Positions 42,563-51,016 of a stretch of 64,000 nucleotides of DNA are shown piece by piece. How positions within the stretch are numbered: position 1 is the stretch's first letter; the number at the start of each line of letters is the position of its first letter. The notes under the pieces were generated by a model that saw only the letters and a program-made list of their open reading frames with translations, was not told the DNA's origin and did not search any database. The position numbers were made by a program, and so were the translations under genes. The stretch is from NCBI RefSeq assembly GCF_008801605.1, contig NZ_VZPJ01000015.1, positions 84,901 through 148,900 on the forward strand, read 5' to 3'. This DNA is from Pseudomonas brassicacearum subsp. brassicacearum (lineage in GTDB: Bacteria; Pseudomonadota; Gammaproteobacteria; Pseudomonadales; Pseudomonadaceae).

Positions 42563-44299
42563 TCAGTGGGAGTGGCGTGGCACCTCGGCGCCGCGGCAGC
42601 CGACCAGGAAGTCGAAGTCACAGCCCTGGTCCGCTTGCAGCACGTGGTCGATGTACAACTGCCGGTAACCGCCCACCAACAGGTTCTGCGGTGGCGGCAG
42701 GTCGGCCAGGCGCGCCGCGAGTTCGGCGTCCGGGATGTCCAGGTGCAGGCGGCCGCTGGCGCAATCGAGTTCGATCCAGTCGCCTTCCTTCACCGCCGCC
42801 AGAGGTCCGCCGGCGGCGGCTTCCGGTGCCACGTGCAGGACCACGGTGCCGTAGGCGGTGCCGCTCATGCGGGCGTCGGAAATCCGCACCATGTCCGTCA
42901 CGCCCTGGGCCAGTAGCTTGGCCGGCAAGCCCATGTTGCCCACTTCGGCCATGCCCGGATAACCCTTCGGCCCGCAGTTTTTCATCACCAGGATCGAGTT
43001 GGCGTCCACGTCCAGTTCCGGGTCGTTGATCCGTGCCTTGTACTCGTCGAAATTCTCGAACACCACCGCGCGACCGCGATGCTGCATCAGTTCGGCGGTG
43101 GCGGCGGACGGCTTGAGCACCGCACCCAGTGGCGCCAGATTGCCGCGCAGCACGCAGATACCGCCGTCGGCGCGGATCGGGTTGTCCAGGGTGCGAATGA
43201 CTTCGTCCTGGCCGTAGATCGGTGCGTCCTTGGTGTTCTCGCCGAGGCTCTTGCCGTTGACGGTCAAGGCGTTCGGATGGGGAATCAGGTTGGCTTCGCC
43301 GAGGCGACGCAGCACGGCGGGCAGGCCACCGGCGTAGTAGAACTCTTCCATCAGGAAGCGCCCGGACGGCTGCAGGTCGACGATGGTCGGCATGCCGCGA
43401 CCGATGCGGGTCCAGTCGTCCAGGTCCAGCTGCACGCCGATGCGACCGGCAATGGCCTTGAGGTGGATCACCGCGTTGGTCGAACCGCCGATGGCCGCAT
43501 TGACGCGGATGGCGTTTTCGAACGCTTCCTTGGTCAGGATCTTCGACAGTTTCAGGTCTTCACGGACCATTTCCACGGCGCGCATGCCGGACATATGGGC
43601 CAGCACATAGCGCCGTGCGTCCACGGCCGGAATCGCCGCGTTGTGCGGCAGGGAAGTGCCGAGGGCTTCGGCCATGCAGGCCATGGTCGAGGCGGTGCCC
43701 ATGGTGTTGCAGGTGCCGGCCGAGCGGGACATGCCACCCTCGGCCGCGAGGAAATCGTCAATGGTGATGGTGCCGGCCTTGACCTGTTCGCTCAATTGCC
43801 AGACCACGGTGCCGGAGCCGATGTCCTGGCCTTTGTGCTTGCCGTTGAGCATCGGCCCGCCGGTAACGACGATGGCCGGTACGTCACAACTGGCGGCGCC
43901 CATCAGCAGGGCGGGGGTGGTCTTGTCGCAACCGGTGAGCAGCACCACGCCGTCAATCGGGTTGCCGCGAATCGCCTCTTCTACGTCCATGCTCGCCAGG
44001 TTGCGGGTCAGCATGGCGGTGGGGCGCAGGTTCGATTCGCCGTTGGAGAACACCGGGAATTCCACCGGGAAGCCCCCGGCCTCGATCACTCCGCGCTTGA
44101 CGTGTTCGGCGATTTGCCGGAAGTGCGCGTTGCACGGCGTCAGCTCCGACCAGGTGTTGCAGATGCCGATGATCGGCTTGCCGTGGAACTGATGGTCGGC
44201 GATGCCCTGATTTTTCATCCAGCTGCGGTACATGAAGCCGTTCTTGTCGGCGGTGCCAAACCATTGGGCCGAGCGCAGGGAGGGTTTCTTATCAGACAT
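42563..44299 (-). CDS. IlvD/Edd-family sugar-acid dehydratase
   Basis: A 578-residue Fe-S dehydratase that would convert a pentonate (L-arabonate or D-xylonate type) to its 2-keto-3-deoxy acid. The cluster cysteines are visible in NTWSELTPCNAHFR, LTGCDKTTPALLMGA and RSAGTCNTMGTAST. The N-terminus with SAQWFGTADKNGFMYRSWMKNQG is typical of the sugar-acid branch rather than IlvD itself. The substrate is inferred from the neighbours (MFS importer, FAH-family enzyme, ketoglutarate semialdehyde dehydrogenase). Divergent from the MFS gene across a 193-base regulatory region. Confidence 0.88.
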   Translation of the reverse strand: MSDKKPSLRSAQWFGTADKNGFMYRSWMKNQGIADHQFHGKPIIGICNTWSELTPCNAHFRQIAEHVKRGVIEAGGFPVEFPVFSNGESNLRPTAMLTRNLASMDVEEAIRGNPIDGVVLLTGCDKTTPALLMGAASCDVPAIVVTGGPMLNGKHKGQDIGSGTVVWQLSEQVKAGTITIDDFLAAEGGMSRSAGTCNTMGTASTMACMAEALGTSLPHNAAIPAVDARRYVLAHMSGMRAVEMVREDLKLSKILTKEAFENAIRVNAAIGGSTNAVIHLKAIAGRIGVQLDLDDWTRIGRGMPTIVDLQPSGRFLMEEFYYAGGLPAVLRRLGEANLIPHPNALTVNGKSLGENTKDAPIYGQDEVIRTLDNPIRADGGICVLRGNLAPLGAVLKPSAATAELMQHRGRAVVFENFDEYKARINDPELDVDANSILVMKNCGPKGYPGMAEVGNMGLPAKLLAQGVTDMVRISDARMSGTAYGTVVLHVAPEAAAGGPLAAVKEGDWIELDCASGRLHLDIPDAELAARLADLPPPQNLLVGGYRQLYIDHVLQADQGCDFDFLVGCRGAEVPRHSH

Positions 44300-44313
44300 G
44301 ATCGATTCTCTTA

Positions 44314-44399
44314 TTGTATGACTATATTGTTCTAGCTGAAGCGTAACATAAGCGCAATTTGTGCGGTTTGGAAGTGTTGTTGGGTAAATAGTATTACTA
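44314..44399. promoter_or_regulatory. Two FadR-type operator candidates
   Basis: Site A, TAGTCATACAA (minus strand, 44314-44324), and site B, TAGTATTACTA (44389-44399, a palindrome), both fit the FadR-subfamily consensus TNGTNNNACNA. Site A falls just after a candidate minus-strand promoter: TTGCGC (44352-44357) and TAGAAC (44329-44334) with a 17-base spacer. Site B lies on the MFS side. Both suit repression by the GntR protein encoded nearby. Confidence 0.65.
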
Positions 44400-44492
44400 T
44401 ATAGTCCGATTCAATGGAGGGATTGTCCTGGCGGTCATTCGCGAGAGAAATCCCCCGAGGTTCCATAACAACAACAATCGGAGACCGGTCCC

Positions 44493-45815
44493 ATGAGCCA
44501 GGAATTGCGGCTTATACGTCGCATCACGCTGAAACTGATTCCCTTCCTGATCCTGCTGTACCTGATCGCCTACGTGGACCGCTCTGCGGTGGGCTTTGCC
44601 AAGCTGCACATGGGCGCCGACCTCGGTATCGGCGACGCCGCCTACGGCCTGGGTGCTGGGCTGTTTTTCATCGGTTATTTCCTGCTGGAGATCCCCAGCA
44701 ACCTGATGCTGGAGCGCTTCGGTGCCCGGCGCTGGTTCGCGCGGATCATGATCACCTGGGGCGCCATCACCATCGGCATGGCGTTCGTACAAGGTCCGCA
44801 TAGCTTCTATGTGATGCGCTTTTTGCTCGGTGCGGCCGAAGCCGGGTTCTTCCCGGGCGTGCTGTACTACATCACCCAGTGGTTCCCGGTGCGCCATCGC
44901 GGCAAGATCCTCGGCCTGTTCATTCTTTCCCAACCCATCGCGATGATGATCACCGGCCCCGTGTCCGGTGGCCTGCTGGGCATGGATGGCATCCTTGGCC
45001 TGCACGGCTGGCAGTGGCTGTTCATGGTCATCGGCCTGCCAGCGGTACTGTTGACCTGGCCGGTGCTGCGTTACTTGCCGGACGGCCCGCAACAAGTGAA
45101 ATGGATGGACCAGGCCGAGAAGGACTGGCTGACCGGTGAACTGAAAAAAGACCTGCAGGAATACGGCCAGACCCGCCACGGCAATCCGCTACATGCCCTG
45201 AAGGACAAGCGTGTCCTGCTGCTGGCGCTGTTCTACCTGCCGGTGACCTTGAGCATCTACGGCCTGGGCCTGTGGTTGCCGACGCTGATCAAGCAGTTCG
45301 GCGGCAGTGACCTGGTGACTGGCTTCGTATCGTCGGTGCCATACATCTTCGGCATCATCGGTTTGCTGATCATTCCCCGCAGCTCCGACCGCTTGAACGA
45401 CCGCTACGGTCACCTGGCCGTGTTGTACGTGCTGGGCGCCATCGGCCTGTTCCTCAGCGCCTGGTTGTCGGTGCCGGTGTTGCAATTGGCGGCGCTGTGC
45501 CTGGTGGCGTTCGCGCTATTTTCCTGCACGGCGGTGTTCTGGACCTTGCCGGGGCGTTTCTTTGCCGGCGCCAGTGCGGCGGCGGGTATTGCGTTGATCA
45601 ACTCGGTGGGCAACCTGGGCGGCTACATCGGCCCGTTCGTGATCGGTGCGCTGAAGGAGTACACCGGCAACCTGGCCTCGGGGCTGTATTTCCTGTCGTG
45701 TGTGATGGTGTTCGGCCTGGTGTTGACCGGCGTGGTCTATCGCCTGCTGGAGCGCAAGCATGTGCTGCCGGCGGATCAGTTCGCCGCCAGCGCCCGTGGG
45801 GCGACGCGTACCTGA
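44493..45815 (+). CDS. MFS sugar-acid transporter (ACS family)
   Basis: A 440-residue major-facilitator permease with twelve membrane segments. The N-terminal PFLILLYLIAYVDRSAVGFA and LFFIGYFLLEIPSNLML are characteristic of the anion:cation symporter branch, which includes glucarate, galactonate and tartrate carriers. GGAG lies eight bases before the ATG. It is the first gene of the forward arm and probably imports the cluster's sugar acid with a proton. Confidence 0.9.
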   Translation: MSQELRLIRRITLKLIPFLILLYLIAYVDRSAVGFAKLHMGADLGIGDAAYGLGAGLFFIGYFLLEIPSNLMLERFGARRWFARIMITWGAITIGMAFVQGPHSFYVMRFLLGAAEAGFFPGVLYYITQWFPVRHRGKILGLFILSQPIAMMITGPVSGGLLGMDGILGLHGWQWLFMVIGLPAVLLTWPVLRYLPDGPQQVKWMDQAEKDWLTGELKKDLQEYGQTRHGNPLHALKDKRVLLLALFYLPVTLSIYGLGLWLPTLIKQFGGSDLVTGFVSSVPYIFGIIGLLIIPRSSDRLNDRYGHLAVLYVLGAIGLFLSAWLSVPVLQLAALCLVAFALFSCTAVFWTLPGRFFAGASAAAGIALINSVGNLGGYIGPFVIGALKEYTGNLASGLYFLSCVMVFGLVLTGVVYRLLERKHVLPADQFAASARGATRT

Positions 45816-45821
45816 GGTCAC

Positions 45822-45911
45822 TGTGGGAGCGAGCTTGCTCGCGATGACGATCTGACAGTCGACATCTGGGGTAAATGTAAGACTGCTATCGCGAGCAAAC
45901 TCGCTCCCACA
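45822..45911. repeat. REP pair (GAGCTTGCTCGC family)
   Basis: GTGGGAGCGAGCTTGCTCGCGAT and the inverse ATCGCGAGCAAACTCGCTCCCAC (one A variant), between the MFS and AraD1-like genes. It lies inside what is otherwise a single transcription unit. Confidence 0.92.
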
Positions 45912-45953
45912 AGGGACGCACCGAATTCAAGTTTTGCTTACAAGGAGAAAGAT

Positions 45954-46946
45954 ATGCGTTTAGTTCAGTTCGAATTGAATAACGGCGAACGCCGCGTCGG
46001 TGTGGTCGAGGGCGATCAGGTGCGCGAAGTGCAGGGCGCTCGCACCGTGCGTGACCTGGCGCTGGCGGCTATCGAAGCGGGCGTGAAGCTTGAGCAGCAG
46101 GTCAATAGCCTGGGCCTGGGGGCGAGCCATGACTACGCCCGGTTGCTCAGTGACCTGCGCATCCTGCCGCCACTGGACCACCCGGACCCGGCGCACCTGT
46201 TGGTCAGCGGCACCGGCCTGACCCACCTGGGCAGCGCCTCGGCCCGGGACAAGATGCACCAGCAGGCTGGCGACGAAGCGGCCATGACCGACACCATGCG
46301 CATCTTCAAGTGGGGCGTGGAGGGCGGCAAGCCCCAGGCCGGGCAGGCTGGCGTGCAGCCGGAATGGTTCTACAAGGGCGACGGCAGCATCGTTGTCCGT
46401 CCGGGTCATCCGTTCCCGTTGCCGCCCTTTGCCGAAGACGCTGGCGAGGAGCCGGAAATCAGCGGCCTGTATGTCATCGGCCACGACGGCAAGCCCTATC
46501 GCCTGGGCTTTGCCGTGGGCAACGAGTTTTCCGACCACGTGATGGAGCGCAAGAATTACCTGTACCTGGCCCATTCGAAATTGCGCAGTTGCAGTTTTGG
46601 CCCGGAACTTCGCGTGGGTGAACTGCCTCAACATCTGTCCGGGACCAGTCGTATCCTGCGCAACGGCGAAGTGCTGTGGCAGAACGAATTCCTCAGCGGC
46701 GAGGCGAACATGTGCCACAGCCTCGAAAACCTGGAATTCCACCATTTCAAGTACAGTCAGTTCCTGCGCCCGGGGGATGTCCACGTTCACTTCTTCGGCA
46801 CCGCGACCCTGTCGTTCGCCGATGGCATCCGCACGCAGCCGGGGGATGTGTTCGAAATCAGCCAGGCTGAATTCGGCGCGCCGCTGGTCAACGGTATTGC
46901 CCCGGTGGACGCGGTGTTCAACCCGGGTACTATCGGCACACTTTAA
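45954..46946 (+). CDS. FAH-superfamily AraD1-like enzyme
   Basis: A 330-residue protein of the fumarylacetoacetate-hydrolase superfamily, of the kind annotated AraD1 in Pseudomonas sugar-acid clusters. The C-terminal catalytic fold has SGLYVIGHDGKPYRLGFAVG, NEFSDHVMERKNYLYLAHSK and PGDVFEISQAEFGAPLVNG, with metal-ligand acidic residues expected there. It would act on 2-keto-3-deoxypentonate, most likely as the dehydratase giving 2-oxoglutarate semialdehyde. AAGGAG lies seven bases before the ATG. Activity is inferred from the family and the next gene. Confidence 0.82.
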   Translation: MRLVQFELNNGERRVGVVEGDQVREVQGARTVRDLALAAIEAGVKLEQQVNSLGLGASHDYARLLSDLRILPPLDHPDPAHLLVSGTGLTHLGSASARDKMHQQAGDEAAMTDTMRIFKWGVEGGKPQAGQAGVQPEWFYKGDGSIVVRPGHPFPLPPFAEDAGEEPEISGLYVIGHDGKPYRLGFAVGNEFSDHVMERKNYLYLAHSKLRSCSFGPELRVGELPQHLSGTSRILRNGEVLWQNEFLSGEANMCHSLENLEFHHFKYSQFLRPGDVHVHFFGTATLSFADGIRTQPGDVFEISQAEFGAPLVNGIAPVDAVFNPGTIGTL

Positions 46947-46958
46947 AGGAGACTTGCG

Positions 46959-48539
46959 ATGAACCAGATCCTTGGCCACAACTACATCGGCGGGGCGCGC
47001 AGCGCAGCCGGCCAGACTCGCCTGCAGAGCGTCGACGCCAGCACCGGCGAGGCCTTGCCCCATGACTTCGTCCAGGCCACGGCAGAAGAAGTCGACGCCG
47101 CCGCCAAGGCCGCGGCGGCGGCTTATCCAGCCTACCGCAGCCTGAGTGCGGTGCGCCGGGCCGAGTTCCTCGAGGCCATTGCCGATGAGCTGGACGCCTT
47201 GGGCGATGCGTTCGTGGCCGTGGTCTGCCGTGAAACCGCGCTGCCGGCGGCACGGATCCAGGGCGAGCGCGGTCGTACCAGCGGCCAGATGCGTCTGTTC
47301 GCCAAGGTCCTGCGTCGTGGCGATTTCTACGGTGCACGCATCGACCGGGCGTTGCCTGAGCGCACGCCGTTGCCCCGTCCGGACCTGCGCCAATATCGCA
47401 TTGGTCTCGGGCCAGTGGCGGTGTTCGGCGCCAGTAACTTCCCCTTGGCATTCTCCACCGCCGGTGGCGACACGGCGTCAGCCCTGGCGGCCGGTTGCCC
47501 GGTGGTGTTCAAGGCCCACAGTGGCCACATGGCGACCGCCGAGCACGTGGCCGATGCGATCATCCGCGCGGCTGAAAAGACCGCGATGCCGGCGGGTGTG
47601 TTCAACATGATCTACGGCGGTGGCGTTGGCGAATGGCTGGTCAAGCATCCGGCGATCCAGGCCGTGGGTTTCACCGGTTCCCTCAAGGGCGGGCGTGCCC
47701 TGTGCGACATGGCGGCCGCACGGCCGCAGCCGATCCCGGTGTTTGCCGAAATGTCGAGCATCAACCCGGTGATCGTGTTGCCACAAGCGCTGGAAACCCG
47801 TGCCGAGAGCGTCGCCCGCGACCTGACCGCCTCGGTGGTGCAGGGCTGCGGTCAGTTCTGCACCAACCCTGGCCTGGTGATCGGTATTCGTTCGCCGCAG
47901 TTCACCGCCTTCACCCAGCAAGTGGCGGCGTTGATCGGCGACCAGGCGCCCCAGACCATGCTCAACGCCGGCACGCTGCAAAGCTACGGCAAGGGCCTGC
48001 AGAAGTTGCTGGCTCACCCGGGCATCGAGCATTTGGCCGGGCGCGAGCAGCAGGGCAACCAGGCCCAGCCGCAGTTGTTCAAGGCTGACGCCAGCCTGCT
48101 GATCAACGGTGACGAAGCGCTGCAGGAAGAAGTGTTCGGCCCGACTACGGTGTTTGTCGAAGTCGCGGACCAGGCGCAACTGAGCGCCGCGCTGCACGGC
48201 CTGCACGGGCAGCTGACGGCAACGATGATCGGCGAGCCAGCGGACTTCGAACGGTTCAGCGAACTGACTCCGTTGCTGGAGCAGAAGGTTGGCCGCATCC
48301 TGCTCAACGGTTATCCGACCGGGGTGGAGGTGTGTGATTCGATGGTGCACGGCGGGCCTTACCCGGCGACGTCCGATGCCCGTGGTACGTCGGTGGGCAC
48401 CCTTGCGATCGATCGTTTCCTGCGTCCGGTGTGCTTCCAGAACTATCCTGACAGCCTGTTGCCCGAGCCGCTGAAGAACGCCAACCCGCTGGGGATCCTG
48501 CGGTTGGTGGATGGCGTGCCGGGGCGCGAGGCGCTCTGA
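46959..48539 (+). CDS. 2-oxoglutarate semialdehyde dehydrogenase, NADP+ type
   Basis: A 526-residue aldehyde dehydrogenase. The catalytic Cys is C301 in GCGQFCTNPGLV. The general-base segment is FAEMSSINPVIVLP, which is characteristic of the 2-oxoglutarate semialdehyde dehydrogenase group, as is GFTGSLKGGRAL for cofactor binding. It would oxidise 2,5-dioxopentanoate to 2-oxoglutarate, the last step of non-phosphorylating pentose breakdown. AAAGGAG lies before the ATG, 12 bases after the AraD1-like stop. Confidence 0.9.
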   Translation: MNQILGHNYIGGARSAAGQTRLQSVDASTGEALPHDFVQATAEEVDAAAKAAAAAYPAYRSLSAVRRAEFLEAIADELDALGDAFVAVVCRETALPAARIQGERGRTSGQMRLFAKVLRRGDFYGARIDRALPERTPLPRPDLRQYRIGLGPVAVFGASNFPLAFSTAGGDTASALAAGCPVVFKAHSGHMATAEHVADAIIRAAEKTAMPAGVFNMIYGGGVGEWLVKHPAIQAVGFTGSLKGGRALCDMAAARPQPIPVFAEMSSINPVIVLPQALETRAESVARDLTASVVQGCGQFCTNPGLVIGIRSPQFTAFTQQVAALIGDQAPQTMLNAGTLQSYGKGLQKLLAHPGIEHLAGREQQGNQAQPQLFKADASLLINGDEALQEEVFGPTTVFVEVADQAQLSAALHGLHGQLTATMIGEPADFERFSELTPLLEQKVGRILLNGYPTGVEVCDSMVHGGPYPATSDARGTSVGTLAIDRFLRPVCFQNYPDSLLPEPLKNANPLGILRLVDGVPGREAL

Positions 48540-48584
48540 CGGTTGCGGTGAGGCCGTTACATTCAAGTTGAATGTGCCGGCCTC

Positions 48585-48678
48585 ATCGCGAGCAAGCTCG
48601 CTCCCACAGGGGGGCTTTGGTGAGTACAGAGTTTGTGTTCGCTGAAAATCCAACTGTGGGAGCGAGCTTGCTCGCGAT
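48585..48678. repeat. REP pair, inward-facing orientation
   Basis: ATCGCGAGCAAGCTCGCTCCCAC and GTGGGAGCGAGCTTGCTCGCGAT, separated by about 48 bases, after the aldehyde dehydrogenase gene. Confidence 0.92.
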
Positions 48679-48777
48679 GGCGGTTTTGCAGGTGACACCG
48701 TTTTCGAACCTTATGGCCCAAGGCCCAAGCCCACATTGGGTTATCATGACTACTTTCCCAATGACCGACTGATCACC

Positions 48778-49074
48778 ATGACTGCCGTAACTGACACCCT
48801 GCTCAATGCCCTTCACAAATGCGACATGCTGATCATAGACGGGCTGCATGCATTCGATTTTTACCTCGACGAGCAGGACCAATTGCACGTCGAGTGCATG
48901 AACGGTCGCACCCTCGAGTACTGGCGCTTCACGCCAGCGCAGATGCAGGCGGCGACCTTCGATAAAGCCACGAACCACTGGATCATCACCAGCGATTCGG
49001 GCGACCACCACTTGGAGTGCGTGGAAGCCACCAGCGGCCACGACGATGAGGACGAAGAAGATGAAAATGCGTAG
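48778..49074 (+). CDS. DUF5629 family protein
   Basis: A 98-residue acidic cytoplasmic protein of a Pseudomonas-specific family (DUF5629 by recall). It has a beta-rich body (MLIIDGLHAFDFYLDEQDQL, HWIITSDSGDHHLECVEA) and an Asp/Glu tail (DDEDEEDEN). The ATG at 48778 fits the family N-terminus MTAVTDTLL. The function is unknown. Its 3' end overlaps the lactonase-family start by 14 bases. Confidence 0.8.
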   Translation: MTAVTDTLLNALHKCDMLIIDGLHAFDFYLDEQDQLHVECMNGRTLEYWRFTPAQMQAATFDKATNHWIITSDSGDHHLECVEATSGHDDEDEEDENA

Positions 49075-50236
49075 TCTCTGGCCGCTGTTGATGGCCGGTA
49101 GCATGGGCGCCATGGGTGTCCAGGCAGGTACCGATGAACGCCATCAACTGCTGGTGGGCTCCTACACCGCCGGCCAGAGCCAGGGCATCTACCGGATGCA
49201 ATTCGACAGCCGCACCGGCCAGCTCGATGCCAACCCGTTGCAAGTGATCAAGACCGAAAACCCTTCGTGGCTGACCCTTTCCAAGGACATGACCCGGCTG
49301 TTCGTGGTCAACGAAAACGGGCCGGGCCAGAAAGACCCGGTGGGCAAGGTCAGCAGCTACGCCATTGACCCGAAGACCCATGCACTGAGCCTGATCAACC
49401 AGGTGCAGTCCCTGGGCAACGAGCCGACCCATTCCAGCCTCAGCGGTGATGGCCGTCATCTGCTGGTCAGTAACTACTCGGTGGTGGAAGACCCGGGCGG
49501 CACCCTGGCGGTATTGCCGGTAGGCGCCGATGGCAAGCTGGCTTCGGTGGTGCAGTTGAGCAGTCATCAGCCGAGCAAGGTCAACCCTGAGCGGCAGATG
49601 TCGGCCCATGTGCACGCCGCAGTGTCCTCGCCCGATGGCAAGTACGTGTTCGCCAACGACCTGGGGGCGGACAAGGTGTTCATCTACCGCTACGACCCCA
49701 AGGCCAATCCAGAGCTGCCATTGGCCGCCGCCGATCCAGCCTTCGTGCAGTTGCCACCCGGCAGCGGCCCGCGTCACCTGTTGTTCAGTGCTGATGGCAA
49801 GCACGCCTGGCTGACCATGGAAATGAGCGCACAAGTGGCGGTGTTCGATTATCAGGATGGCCGCTTGACCCAGCGTCAACTGGTCGACCTGGCGGCTGGC
49901 AAGCCGCAGCCGGGCAGGGCGGCGGCTGCGCTGCATGCTTCCGCGGATGGCAAGTTCCTCTACGTCAGCAACCGTGGCACCACCAACGAAGTGCTGGTGT
50001 TCGCCATCGACCCGGCCGCCGGCACGCTCAAAGAGCTGCAGCGACGCTCGGTCGAAGGCGATCATCCACGGGAGTTCAGCCTCGACCCGAGCGGGAAATT
50101 CCTGCTGATTGCCAACCAGAAGAGCAACCAGATCGTGGTGATCGAGCGCGATCCGAAGACCGGCCTGCTGGGTAAAACCGTGCAGAAAATGCCGATGGAT
50201 GCGCCCAGCGATTTGAAGTTCATCGTCCGTCAATAG
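49061..50236 (+). CDS. Lactonase-family beta-propeller, secreted
   Basis: A 391-residue protein of the 6-phosphogluconolactonase (YbhE-type) seven-bladed propeller family. Unlike E. coli Pgl it has a signal peptide (MKMRSLWPLLMAGSMGAMGVQA), so it is periplasmic. Family repeats such as NPSWLTLSKDMTRLFVVNE, HVHAAVSSPDGKYVFANDLG and GPRHLLFSADGKHAWLT are clear. The substrate is unknown; a role in sugar lactone hydrolysis beside the pentonate cluster is possible but unproven. The start is the ATG at 49061; 49046 and 49067 are alternatives. Confidence 0.88.
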   Translation: MKMRSLWPLLMAGSMGAMGVQAGTDERHQLLVGSYTAGQSQGIYRMQFDSRTGQLDANPLQVIKTENPSWLTLSKDMTRLFVVNENGPGQKDPVGKVSSYAIDPKTHALSLINQVQSLGNEPTHSSLSGDGRHLLVSNYSVVEDPGGTLAVLPVGADGKLASVVQLSSHQPSKVNPERQMSAHVHAAVSSPDGKYVFANDLGADKVFIYRYDPKANPELPLAAADPAFVQLPPGSGPRHLLFSADGKHAWLTMEMSAQVAVFDYQDGRLTQRQLVDLAAGKPQPGRAAAALHASADGKFLYVSNRGTTNEVLVFAIDPAAGTLKELQRRSVEGDHPREFSLDPSGKFLLIANQKSNQIVVIERDPKTGLLGKTVQKMPMDAPSDLKFIVRQ

Positions 50237-50267
50237 GGCGTAGGCCCCGTTTTTCGGGGCCTGCGCC
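50237..50267 (+). terminator. Hairpin after the lactonase-family gene
   Basis: GGCGTAGGCCCCG and CGGGGCCTGCGCC arms around a T-rich loop, one base after the stop. It is a strong hairpin with only a short T-run after it. Confidence 0.7.
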
Positions 50268-50392
50268 GTTGTATCAACGAGACTGATATTCGCAAGTGAT
50301 GTAAAGCATTTCAACGCAGGACGCCTCGGCGCGTAAGTTTGCTTCACGGCCCAACCGGGCAAGTCAGCCAACTGAATCCGAGGTCTACCGCC

Positions 50393-50572
50393 ATGAATCT
50401 GAATCTCTTCTCCGTGATCGCCGCTTCCGCCATCTCTGCCACCGTGGCGCTGCCCGCCAGTGCCAGCGTCGAAATCAGCGACAAGAAAAATCGCACCCAG
50501 AGCTACACCGAGAAATACCTGCAACAAAGCGCTAACTTCTATGCGGCGTTGGACCACAAAACCCAACACTGA
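50393..50572 (+). CDS. Small secreted protein, 59 residues
   Basis: A 59-residue product with a clear signal peptide (MNLNLFSVIAASAISATVALPASA, cleavage near 24). The mature part is about 35 residues, rich in Ser/Gln/Asn/Tyr (TEKYLQQSANFYAALD). No named family is recognised. The start follows GAGG at a normal distance. It is bounded by a hairpin on the left and an inverted repeat on the right, so it is probably monocistronic. Confidence 0.65.
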   Translation: MNLNLFSVIAASAISATVALPASASVEISDKKNRTQSYTEKYLQQSANFYAALDHKTQH

Positions 50573-50588
50573 AATATCGCGCAACGAC

Positions 50589-50652
50589 CGAAGCCTGCGA
50601 TCTTTTCATCTTCACCGACCCTCAGGTGCAAGAGAAAAGATCGCAGGCTTCG
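50589..50652. repeat. Inverted repeat (GAAGCCTGCGATCTTTT family)
   Basis: CGAAGCCTGCGATCTTTT at 50589-50606 and its exact inverse at 50635-50652, with a 28-base loop. It could also end the upstream small gene transcript. Confidence 0.9.
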
Positions 50653-50747
50653 CCGTTTCTGGAGAAATGCCACTGTAATATCACTTGGCCATGTGTTTAA
50701 ATTTGACGCTGATAAATTGACTCCTTTGCCGATTAAGGACCGACACC

Positions 50748-50873
50748 ATGGCGATGCGTCTGGCGGTGATGCTGCTGTTTCTCTATTCCACTCCGATTGT
50801 TTCCGCGGCCCAGCCAGATTCCGGCGAGTTGGAAGCGGCGCGTGAGCGATTGTTGAGCTTGCTTAGCGACTGA
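50748..50873 (+). CDS. Very small secreted peptide, 41 residues
   Basis: ATG at 50748 to TGA at 50873. The first 21 residues form a signal peptide (MAMRLAVMLLFLYSTPIVSAA). The remaining 20 form an acidic amphipathic helix candidate (QPDSGELEAARERLLSLLSD). AAGGA lies eight bases before the start. No family is known to me. The short length means chance is possible, but signal, ribosome site and placement between two repeats argue for a real gene. Confidence 0.55.
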   Translation: MAMRLAVMLLFLYSTPIVSAAQPDSGELEAARERLLSLLSD

Positions 50874-50895
50874 TTGGATCTGGTTATAGAGATTG

Positions 50896-50982
50896 TGTGG
50901 GAGCAAGGCTTGCCCGCGATACAGGCGACTCGATTTCTGAAGGACCGCATCGCCTTCATCGCGGGCAAGCCTTGCTCCCACA
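50896..50982. repeat. REP pair (AAGGCTTGCCCGC family)
   Basis: GTGGGAGCAAGGCTTGCCCGCGAT and its inverse, separated by about 40 bases, between the 41-residue peptide gene and the convergent glutathione transferase gene. Confidence 0.93.
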
Positions 50983-51016
50983 GAAATTCCCTCGCCACAG
51001 GGCTGGGTGCAAGCGG

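Noticed and set aside
43079..44335. A 418-codon plus-strand frame opposite the dehydratase gene
   Set aside because: Shadow frame; the minus-strand product has the Fe-S cysteine motifs.
48986..50584. A 532-codon minus-strand frame opposite the lactonase-family gene
   Set aside because: Composition is typical of an antisense shadow; the propeller repeats and signal peptide are on the plus strand.
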